A stretch of 64,000 nucleotides of DNA from contig NZ_KB890443.1 of NCBI RefSeq assembly GCF_000373105.1, positions 1-64,000 of the forward strand, given 5' to 3'. Under the pieces are notes generated by a model. It did no database searches. It was given only the letters and a program-made list of their open reading frames with translations, and was not told the origin of the DNA. The translations under genes and the position numbers were made by a program. Below, piece after piece: positions 9,400 to 17,170 of the stretch; positions within the stretch are counted from its first letter, which is position 1; every line of letters begins with the position of its first letter. The stretch is from Neolewinella persica DSM 23188. GTDB taxonomy: Bacteria; Bacteroidota; Bacteroidia; Chitinophagales; Saprospiraceae.

Positions 9400-10932
9400 C
9401 TACCATCCCTCGTTTTGGCGGTAGCCGTACCGCTCCACCTCACTAAAGGGGATGGCGAAAAGGGTGCGGATATTAGCGTAGGCTTCTGGGAAGGGGTCGA
9501 GGTAATCCTGCAACATGCGTTGTTCGGCGCCGTGCGCGGTCATCACTTCCTGAAGATTGCCGTACCGCATCAGATCCCACCAACGATGATTCTCAAAGGC
9601 GAGTTCCACTCTGCGCTCACGACGTAGGGCCGCGCGCAGATCTTCCTCTGTGGAAATGTCCAGCGCGGGGTTCGGATTACCAGGAAAATATAGTTGAAGA
9701 CCTGCCCGCACCCGCAGCAGGTTAATGATCTCAAATACTTCGTTCGGCAGGCCACCCTGGGTTGCCAGTAGTGCCTCTGCTTTCATCAGTAAAACGTCCG
9801 CGTAGCGGAAAACCGGAAAATTGAGGTCGCTGCCGCCCTGGGTCACGGGGACGTGAACAAACTTGCGGGAGTAAGGGATCAAAGCATTGTCAGGGTCTGC
9901 AGGGTCCTCATCATAAGAACCAATACTTGCAGCCTTACGGCGGTCACCATTTTCGTAAGCGTTGATCAGGTCCTGGGTCGGAATGTTCTTCCCCGCCGAA
10001 CTGGGTTGTACGAATATACCCTGGGTAATGGCCTGGGCGGATTGATACGGTAGCCAGTTAATGAAAAAACCCGCGCCCTGGCCTGCGGCCACGCTGAATT
10101 GATTTGCAAAGATCACTTCCTCGCTGTCCCGGTTCCCCGGTCCGAAAACGCCGCGGTAATCCTCAACAATGCTATACAGGCCGGAAGCCTGGATACTTTC
10201 CAACAACGGCAGAGCAGCAGCATAGTTCCGATCAGTAAAGTACACTTTAGCCAACAGCATTTGGGCGGCGGCCTTCGTGGCTCTTCCCTGGTTTACCCCT
10301 CTCCATTCTTCCGGCAGGTTTGCAATGGCAAACTCCAGGTCAGGGATCATGATTTCGGTCACGGCCTCTGCCCGGGGAGAGCGATCTTTGCGCAATAGTT
10401 CCGTTGCGTCTTCCTCGCTTTCGATGATGGTGGTCACCTTAACCACATCGCCAAAAGTCTGGGTAAGAACATAATAATAGAATGCCCGCAAGAAGGAAGC
10501 TTCCGCCTTCTTAGCCAATCGGTCGGCTTCATCGTCATAAGGCACCCGGTCGATCAGATTGATGATGTAATTAGCTTCGGACACCCCCCGATACCCTGGC
10601 CCCCAGATATTACCGTGAATTCCGGAACTTGCCGTCAGTACGAAGTAGTCGATCTCTTCCACCGCCAGGCTACCCCGGTCAGCGGGATTAGGAATGAAGG
10701 TAGTGTTGTCCGACCGCATTTCCACCGTTCGCCACAGGGCATTGTTATAGAGCTCCCGCAGGTTCCCGTAGGCGCCGTTCACGGCGCCTTCCACCTGCAG
10801 TTCCGTTTGGAAAAAGTTATTGACTGTATAGCTGCCTTCTGGTTCGTAGGTAAGGAATTCATCCTCGTTGCAGCCGGTGCCAAAGCACAGGCAACTCACT
10901 ACGATCAGACTGTATATAATGCGTTTTGGCAT
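9400..10932 (-). CDS. SusD/RagB family nutrient-binding outer-membrane lipoprotein
   Basis: A 510-residue glycan-binding lipoprotein that lids the SusC channel. The signal ends in a lipobox with lipid Cys 21 (CFGTGC). TPR-like helices typical of SusD follow (VNNFFQTELQVEGAVNGAYGNLRELY; RAFYYYVLTQTFGDV; KAAAQMLLAKVYFTDRNYAAALPLLE), and the conserved C-terminal region reads RRERRVELAFENHRWWDLMRYG. It sits 81 bases downstream of the SusC gene on the same strand, the standard pairing. The ligand is inferred from the locus to be a rhamnose-containing, sulfated glycan. Confidence 0.93.
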   Translation of the reverse strand: MPKRIIYSLIVVSCLCFGTGCNEDEFLTYEPEGSYTVNNFFQTELQVEGAVNGAYGNLRELYNNALWRTVEMRSDNTTFIPNPADRGSLAVEEIDYFVLTASSGIHGNIWGPGYRGVSEANYIINLIDRVPYDDEADRLAKKAEASFLRAFYYYVLTQTFGDVVKVTTIIESEEDATELLRKDRSPRAEAVTEIMIPDLEFAIANLPEEWRGVNQGRATKAAAQMLLAKVYFTDRNYAAALPLLESIQASGLYSIVEDYRGVFGPGNRDSEEVIFANQFSVAAGQGAGFFINWLPYQSAQAITQGIFVQPSSAGKNIPTQDLINAYENGDRRKAASIGSYDEDPADPDNALIPYSRKFVHVPVTQGGSDLNFPVFRYADVLLMKAEALLATQGGLPNEVFEIINLLRVRAGLQLYFPGNPNPALDISTEEDLRAALRRERRVELAFENHRWWDLMRYGNLQEVMTAHGAEQRMLQDYLDPFPEAYANIRTLFAIPFSEVERYGYRQNEGW

Positions 10933-11013
10933 AGTCGCCGATTTTTTTTGGATTGAATAATGGAAGTTTCCGGGGACGCCCTAAGTAATGACAAGCCCGA
11001 GGGGCAAAGGACA

Positions 11014-14000
11014 TCAGAGCTGCATGGCGAAGCCTAGCGTGAACGTCCGGGTAATCGGATAGGAGGAGTAAGCGACGTTACGTTCAAAAGGGTTCCCCGC
11101 ACGCTTCACCTCCGGATTGCCCCTGAATTTGCTGAACACCAACGCATTCTGGACACTACCGTATACCATCAATCCATTTAGAAACTCCTTCTTCGATACA
11201 AGGTCGGCGAAGCTATATTCCAGTTTGATGTTGCTTATCTTCAGGAAGGTGCCGTCCACGACACCCGCACTGGTCGGCGTCCGGTAGCGTTGGCTCGGAG
11301 AAGCCGTAACGGTAGTTGGTGCCCGGAGGCTGAAGTCATCCGACCCCGGCCGGTAACGGTTCAGAACTTCCCGCCGCACGTTGAAAACCCCGTCAGTATT
11401 CAGTTCAATCTCACGCCGAAGGTCGAAGATCAAGCCGCCGACTTCCCCGTTGGCGTTGATGCGTAACCCCCAGTTTTTCCAGGTGACAAAAGAGGAGAAT
11501 CCGTAGTTAAGGTCGGGTAGGGGATTTCCGAGAAACACGTAATCCTCGGCGACCTCCAGGTTACCATCTCCGTCGCCATCCAGGTAAAAGGGTGCTCCGA
11601 CCACCGCGCCGGGATATTTTGGCACATTAGGGTCATCGATCATCTCAGGCGTATACAAACCAAGCAGTTGCAAGCCATAGTACTGGCCTACAGGTCCGCC
11701 GACGAAAGTCCGGCTTATCCGTGCGCCATTACCTGCCGGCGTCTGGAAGATCGGTACGTTCTCCGTACCAATTTGAACGATTTCGTTACGGTTAGTCGAA
11801 ACATTGGCGGACAACCTCCACACAAAGTCAGATTTTACGATCGGCTTCGCATCGATACTTACTTCGATACCTTCGTTCTTGATCTCACCGAGGTTACTGA
11901 TCTGAGAGTCGAACCCAGTGATGTCCGGCAACGGATTACCGAAGAGCAGATCGGTATTACGGGCACGGTAGAAAACGGTCTTCACGTTGAGCCGGTCCTT
12001 GAAAAAGCCGAGGTCGATCCCGATATCCGTTTGCTTGATGGTTTCCCACTGCAGGTTATTATTTGGCAGGCGGTTTACCTGGAAACCGACGGCATTAAGA
12101 CCGCCGAAGGTGTAATCATTGCGGCTGACTGCCCCCTGGTAGAAAGACTCGTCTACCTGCTGGCTGCCCGTTTCACCAACGGAAAGTTCGAAGCGCAGGT
12201 TACTAAGAATGTTCGACTTGGGGAACCAAGGCTCGTTGCTCGCACGCCAGGCCAAGCCCAGGGCGGGGAAAATTGCGTTACGTCGCGCTGCGCTGAAGCG
12301 GCTCGAAGCATCGCGCCTTACGGAAGCGGTGACGTAGTATTTTTTATCGAAGTCGTAAGTCAGTCGCCCGATGATTCCGATCAGCGTACGTTCCCTGCGT
12401 TCTTCATTGCCGTTGATGTAAAACCGGGGTAAGGGCGTATCGAGAGTGGGGTTATTGAGGTCTTCGGGGTTAAACTGAAAAACGTTGTTGCTATTGAACA
12501 ACTGGAAGTCCTCGTTGATGATAAAGTTATTGCCGATCTGAAAACGCTGCAGTTCATAGTATTCTGCGGTGTAGCCGGTGAGCAGGTCGATGCTGTGCTT
12601 ACCCACTTTCTTATTGAAGTTCAGGGTGGTCTCCGAGAGGAGTCGGAACTCTTCCCGCCGACGGGTACTTACACCAGAGTTGCTGGGCGGGTTGGTGTTG
12701 GCGGGCGTAAGACCGCCGCCCACGACGGAACCGGGCGTAAAGCTGTTGCCACGATTGAAAATCAGGTTAGCCGCCACCGTCTGCTTCAGCTGCAGGTTGA
12801 AGGGTAATTTGACGGTGAGCCGCATTTGTGAGTTTACCTGACGGTTAACACTACTGTTTTTCTCATTGAGCAAACGATAGAGCGGATTGGCCTGAAAGAA
12901 GGGTAGCAATTCGCCTTGGGTAGTCGTGGTGAGGTCACCGTTCTCGTCATAGGCGACGCCGGTGGGGTCAGCCCAGCGAGCTACCTGTAGTACGTGGAAG
13001 GCGGAGAACTGCCCCTGCCCGGGGTCCGTGCTGCCGGAATTATTTACCGTCTGGGACGGCGCGATGGTGATACCGAATTTCAGCCAGTCGTTGAGCTCAC
13101 TGTCGAGGTTGGCACGAAAGTTATAGCGTTTGAGTCCGGTATTGGTCACAACACCCTGGGTCCGGAAGTGACCGACGGAGACGTTATAGGTTGTCTTTTC
13201 GTTACCGCCGCGTACACTGATGTCGTAATTGTTCGTCACCCCGTCGCGGGTCACTAAATCAAACCAGTTGGTGCCCTCTCCGTAAATGGAGGGGTCCGCC
13301 AGATTATCCGGAATAACCGGGTCGACACCGCGGTTTAACGCGTCATCTTCGATGCGCTCCCGCAGAAACGTAGCGAGTTCGGTGGCATTAAGAATGTCTG
13401 GCTTTTCGAAATCAGGGATGACGGAAAGGCCGGAATAAGAGTTGACCGTGATGGTCGGTTTACCGGCACGCCCCTTTTTCGTGGTGATTAAAATAAGGCC
13501 GTTTCCTGCCCGCGCACCGTATAGTGCTTTACCGGATGCGTCACGAATTACGTTGATTGACTCAATATCATTTGGGTTAAAAAGGGAGAGAAAGTTATCC
13601 TGCTCGGAGTTATTATAGGTGCCGTAGGGAACACCGTCGACAACGATCAGCGGGGCGTTATTTCCGGTTGTACCGATGCCCCGAACGAGAAGTTCCGCAC
13701 CGGCATCTGGCCGGCCACTTCCCGTACGCACCTGCAGGCCGGCCACCTGACCGGCCAGCGCCTGGTCGAAGCTGGGAACCGAGAGGTTCTCCAACTGGCG
13801 GGAGGAGATTTGATCGCTTGCGCCGATCACGTCGGACTTCTTAGCCTCACCAAAGGCAACGACGACGACCTCCTCCAGTAATTCGGCGTCCGACTCCAAG
13901 GTCACGTTGATTTTATCTCGCTTGTTGATGTCGACGAATTGCTTCTTGAAGCCCAGGTAAGAGAACACCAGTTGTTTGGCGTTATCGGGAACTACGAGCG

Positions 14001-14190
14001 AGTAACTACCGTCGAGATCAGATAGCGTTCCAACGCCGGTATTACCGGCGACGTATATACTGACGCCGATCAGTTCTTCGCGCTGAGAATCCGTTACGGA
14101 CCCGGTGATCGTCCGTTGGGCCATTACGGCGGCGGAACATCCGAGCAGTAGAAATAGTCCTCCCAGGAAATAACGAATTGATTGAGGCAT
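11014..14190 (-). CDS. SusC/RagA family TonB-linked outer-membrane receptor
   Basis: A 1058-residue TonB-dependent importer of oligosaccharides. A signal peptide (about 1-24) is followed by a carboxypeptidase-like regulatory domain (about 26-105, RTITGSVTDSQREELIGVSI), the SusC hallmark EEVVVVAFGEAKKSDVIGA, a plug domain (about 115-240, with ESINVIRDASGKALYGARAG then NGLILITTKKG) and a 22-strand-type barrel to the terminal aromatic/hydrophobic strand (YPITRTFTLGFAMQL). It is first in the minus-strand operon SusC-SusD-T9SS protein-rhamnosidase and divergent from the sulfatase. Confidence 0.93.
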   Translation of the reverse strand: MPQSIRYFLGGLFLLLGCSAAVMAQRTITGSVTDSQREELIGVSIYVAGNTGVGTLSDLDGSYSLVVPDNAKQLVFSYLGFKKQFVDINKRDKINVTLESDAELLEEVVVVAFGEAKKSDVIGASDQISSRQLENLSVPSFDQALAGQVAGLQVRTGSGRPDAGAELLVRGIGTTGNNAPLIVVDGVPYGTYNNSEQDNFLSLFNPNDIESINVIRDASGKALYGARAGNGLILITTKKGRAGKPTITVNSYSGLSVIPDFEKPDILNATELATFLRERIEDDALNRGVDPVIPDNLADPSIYGEGTNWFDLVTRDGVTNNYDISVRGGNEKTTYNVSVGHFRTQGVVTNTGLKRYNFRANLDSELNDWLKFGITIAPSQTVNNSGSTDPGQGQFSAFHVLQVARWADPTGVAYDENGDLTTTTQGELLPFFQANPLYRLLNEKNSSVNRQVNSQMRLTVKLPFNLQLKQTVAANLIFNRGNSFTPGSVVGGGLTPANTNPPSNSGVSTRRREEFRLLSETTLNFNKKVGKHSIDLLTGYTAEYYELQRFQIGNNFIINEDFQLFNSNNVFQFNPEDLNNPTLDTPLPRFYINGNEERRERTLIGIIGRLTYDFDKKYYVTASVRRDASSRFSAARRNAIFPALGLAWRASNEPWFPKSNILSNLRFELSVGETGSQQVDESFYQGAVSRNDYTFGGLNAVGFQVNRLPNNNLQWETIKQTDIGIDLGFFKDRLNVKTVFYRARNTDLLFGNPLPDITGFDSQISNLGEIKNEGIEVSIDAKPIVKSDFVWRLSANVSTNRNEIVQIGTENVPIFQTPAGNGARISRTFVGGPVGQYYGLQLLGLYTPEMIDDPNVPKYPGAVVGAPFYLDGDGDGNLEVAEDYVFLGNPLPDLNYGFSSFVTWKNWGLRINANGEVGGLIFDLRREIELNTDGVFNVRREVLNRYRPGSDDFSLRAPTTVTASPSQRYRTPTSAGVVDGTFLKISNIKLEYSFADLVSKKEFLNGLMVYGSVQNALVFSKFRGNPEVKRAGNPFERNVAYSSYPITRTFTLGFAMQL

Positions 14191-14385
14191 GAACGATTGA
14201 TTTTTAATGACTTAAGCGCCTCCATCTCCTGAAAGAAGACTTATTCTTCTGGCTGGTGGAAGCCCCTAAATGTCTTGCAACATTCGCATTCTCGCATCCT
14301 GCGCTATCCTGTCCGAAAATCGTAGACGGCGGAATACCTTACGTCACGAAGAGCAGTTCACTAATGGGTATTTCATTGTTCTTCC

Positions 14386-14481
14386 GGCGCGGACGCAGGT
14401 GCAAAAAATAAGTTTTTATGCTGTGTTTCCGAACCGGATTCAGCTTGCTCAGACAACACTCTTTGCACCTGCGTGACCGCC
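14386..14481. repeat. inverted pair of the interspersed G/C repeat in the susC/sulfatase gap
   Basis: A forward copy (GGCGCGGACGCAGGTGCAAAA, first base 14386) and a reverse copy (TTTGCACCTGCGTGACCGCC, 14462-14481) face each other 55 bases apart and could form a long hairpin. They lie in the 349-base divergent region between the SusC gene and the sulfatase; I see no gene and no clear promoter box in the rest of that region. Confidence 0.7.
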
Positions 14482-14539
14482 ACCATGTTTCCCTAGCTCC
14501 TGGTGCTCAGCTCCAGCCACTAATTCACAAAATGATTTT

Positions 14540-15973
14540 ATGAAACAGCTCTTTTCCTGCTTATTCCTGGTTTTACTCACCGCCGGTTTCACCTGTTCGG
14601 AGAAAAGTACTAGGTCCGACAAGGCCCTGGCCAATACCCCTAACATTATCCTCATCGTAGCCGATGACCTGGGCCTTTACGACCTGGGGTGCTACGGAAA
14701 CGAAATTATTGAGACCCCGCGCATCGATGCGCTGGCCGCAGGAGGCATCCGTTTCACCCGCGCTTACTGCGCTGCCCCAATCTGCTCGCCTAGTCGGGCC
14801 GCCATCCAGACCGGGCTGCACCCCGTCCGCATCGGGATGACCGAGCACCTGCGGGGCACCCCCCGTCCGCGCGACTGCCAACCGCTCATCGCCCCGAAGA
14901 ACGCCGGCCGTTTAGCCTACGCCTACCGCACCATCGGGGAAGCACTCCAGGACCAGGATTACGAAACCATCTTCGTGGGTAAATGGCATCTTGGTGGCCA
15001 GGGCTACGGCCCCAAAAACCACGGCTATGACAAGAGCTACGCCGCCGGTGGGCAGGGCCTTCCCCGCAGTTTTTTCCGCCCTTTCTTCAACGGCAATCCC
15101 TACCCTGAACTAGATACCATTGCCGGCGACGATGACTTTCTTACCGATGCCATCGCCACCCTGGCCGTCAACGCGCTACCGACCAACGGCGAGCCCTTCT
15201 TCATGGACGTCAACTTTTACTCTCCCCATGTTCCCATTGCCGGCCCACCCGACCTGGTGGCCAAATACGAAGCCATTATTGGCGATGATCCCGACGCCCT
15301 GCCCCGCCCCCACTACGCAGCGATGGTGGAGCGGATCGACCAGCAGGTCGGCCGAATCGTTGATACCCTCTCCGCACGGGGAATGATGGAAAATACTATC
15401 ATCCTGTTCACCTCCGACCACGGCGCACTGACCGTCAAAGAAGTACCGGGCTTCGATGCCCATACTCCACCAACCGACAGCGGTCCGCTGCGTGGCGGTA
15501 AAGGCTACATTTACGAAGGTGGCCTTCGGGTCCCCCTCATCGCCTTTGGTCTCGACCGCTTCGAGCCCATGGTCGATGACTACCCCAACGTAAATACCGA
15601 CTATTTTTCCACCTTCACCGCCCTGGCCGGTTCCGAGGAACGCTCCGTAGACGGCGAACCGATCCCCAGCCTGACCGGCGCGCCGGAAACCGACCGCGCG
15701 CTCTACTGGCACTTCCCACACTACAGCCCGCAGCGCGGGCTGCCCGCCGCCGCCATCATTGACAAGGGCGACAAGTACATCGAGTGGTATTCCGACGTGG
15801 ATTCCACCTATTTTTTCCAGCTCAACGACGACCCCGGTGAAACGATGGCCGATACGGGAATCACTTCTTCCCGTATCGACGAACTCCGGGAGAAACTCAC
15901 TGCCTGGCGAGACAGTCTTGGTGCTCGCTTTATGACAGTTAATCCGGACTTTGATGGATCGGATTGTGAGTAG
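14540..15973 (+). CDS. family S1 sulfatase, lipoprotein
   Basis: A 477-residue sulfate-ester hydrolase. A lipoprotein-like signal (Cys 19, GFTC) precedes the metal-binding ADDLG (41-45) and the active-site signature CSPSR (82-86), in which Cys 82 is converted to formylglycine in this family, followed by AAIQTGLHPVRIGM. Later motifs are GKWHLGG (about 150) and FTSDHGAL (about 290). It would remove sulfate from a glycan fragment at the cell surface or in the periplasm. It is divergent from SusC and heads a plus-strand run with two T9SS proteins. Its substrate position cannot be read from sequence. A formylglycine-generating enzyme must be encoded outside the window. Confidence 0.92.
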   Translation: MKQLFSCLFLVLLTAGFTCSEKSTRSDKALANTPNIILIVADDLGLYDLGCYGNEIIETPRIDALAAGGIRFTRAYCAAPICSPSRAAIQTGLHPVRIGMTEHLRGTPRPRDCQPLIAPKNAGRLAYAYRTIGEALQDQDYETIFVGKWHLGGQGYGPKNHGYDKSYAAGGQGLPRSFFRPFFNGNPYPELDTIAGDDDFLTDAIATLAVNALPTNGEPFFMDVNFYSPHVPIAGPPDLVAKYEAIIGDDPDALPRPHYAAMVERIDQQVGRIVDTLSARGMMENTIILFTSDHGALTVKEVPGFDAHTPPTDSGPLRGGKGYIYEGGLRVPLIAFGLDRFEPMVDDYPNVNTDYFSTFTALAGSEERSVDGEPIPSLTGAPETDRALYWHFPHYSPQRGLPAAAIIDKGDKYIEWYSDVDSTYFFQLNDDPGETMADTGITSSRIDELREKLTAWRDSLGARFMTVNPDFDGSDCE

Positions 15974-16012
15974 AAACACCCTCCCCACCCCTCCCTTACG
16001 GGGAGGGAATCT

Positions 16013-16035
16013 CTGAAAACGCTATGCGTTTTCAG
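16013..16035 (+). terminator. hairpin after the sulfatase gene
   Basis: CTGAAAACGC and GCGTTTTCAG form a perfect 10-bp stem with a 3-base loop, 40 bases after the sulfatase stop and 44 bases before the next ATG. There is no T-run after it, so it may be an mRNA processing or stability structure rather than a terminator. Confidence 0.5.
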
Positions 16036-16078
16036 TAGCTACTGATCGTCAATTATCTTTCCTAATTTCCTCGTGATT

Positions 16079-17119
16079 ATGCGCGTCCTGCTCCTGCTTT
16101 TGTTCTCCATTTCCCTCTCCGCCCAAAGCGAAGTACTCGTATACGAGACCTTCGACTATGCGGCGTATAATCCGATGTTTTGCCTCGGCGATACGATCAA
16201 CGGTTGGACAGGCCCCTGGACAAGAGAAACGGGGGACGATGCCATCATCCGTGGAGGTGATTTGGTACCAACCACGGTCATCCCTACCTCCGGCCGGGCT
16301 TCCCTGGAGTTCATCCGGGCGGGTATCCGCTATAACCGCCCGATCGATTTGATTGAGGATGACGGTCAGGCACTTTGGATATCCTACGACGTCGACTTTC
16401 GTGCTGGCTCCGTGGCGAATAACGTTGGGAACGTCACCTTTACCCGGGGCAGCAACCAGGTATTTACCGTTGGGCGAAAATTTGGCAATCGGAAGATTGG
16501 CCTCGTCTGGCCCGGGGCAGGCAACTACAACACTGACATAGATGCGGAAGGACTTCACCGGCTGGTGGTTAAAATTCAGTTTAGTGGTGATTCCGGCGAC
16601 GAACTGGCCTGGTTGTGGGTTGACCCCGACACCTTCAACGACGCAGGAGAACCTACAGCAGAAACCGCCGATATTACCGTGCCAACGACAGGCCTTCCTG
16701 GCCTGCGGCTCAACATTGGCATCGATGGCGTTCAACTGAAGGTGGAAGGCACCCCGCCGCTGGAGGTTGATTTTGACAACCTCATCCTGGGCCGGACTTT
16801 TCGCGCAGTGGATCCTGATTACATTGTTGGCACCCGCAATGTCTCCCAGGTGAAATTCCCGGTTAAGCTCTTTCCCAACCCTACCAACGGACCGATTGGC
16901 ATCGAATGGGAAATGCCAATGACCGGACCACTGGCAATTTCACTTTATGACCATACCGGCAGGCGACTACGACAGTTCGCCACGCGAAGCTACCCCGCTG
17001 GTCCGCAGCACATCACCCTCTCGCTGGCCGATCGCAAGTTGCCGGCAGGTAGCTACTTGCTCAGACTTGCCACTCCAGGGTTTCAAACTACCCAGCCCAT
17101 TATTTATCAACCTCAGTAA
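16079..17119 (+). CDS. single-domain relative of the six-domain T9SS surface protein
   Basis: A 346-residue secreted protein: signal peptide (LLLLLFSISLSAQS), one domain of about 230 residues matching those of the protein at 4713-9278 (ETFDYAAY, NGWTGPW, GRKFGNRK, LAWLWVDPD, VDFDNLILGRTFRAVDPD), then a T9SS sorting domain (LFPNPTNGPIGIEWEMPM ... LPAGSYLLRLATPG). Its GRKFGNRK motif places it nearest to domains 1 and 3 of the large protein. I use ATG 16079; a GTG two codons earlier is the alternative. No catalytic residues are evident. A surface glycan-binding role is inferred from the domain type and locus. Confidence 0.8.
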   Translation: MRVLLLLLFSISLSAQSEVLVYETFDYAAYNPMFCLGDTINGWTGPWTRETGDDAIIRGGDLVPTTVIPTSGRASLEFIRAGIRYNRPIDLIEDDGQALWISYDVDFRAGSVANNVGNVTFTRGSNQVFTVGRKFGNRKIGLVWPGAGNYNTDIDAEGLHRLVVKIQFSGDSGDELAWLWVDPDTFNDAGEPTAETADITVPTTGLPGLRLNIGIDGVQLKVEGTPPLEVDFDNLILGRTFRAVDPDYIVGTRNVSQVKFPVKLFPNPTNGPIGIEWEMPMTGPLAISLYDHTGRRLRQFATRSYPAGPQHITLSLADRKLPAGSYLLRLATPGFQTTQPIIYQPQ

Positions 17120-17170
17120 TCCAACTCTCTCCGTTGTATTAGCCGCCGCTCCAAGACCATTATTTCCCCC

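Noticed and set aside
15176..15988. A 270-codon minus-strand open frame antisense to the sulfatase
   Set aside because: The sulfatase motifs lie on the plus strand throughout; the antisense protein has no recognisable feature.
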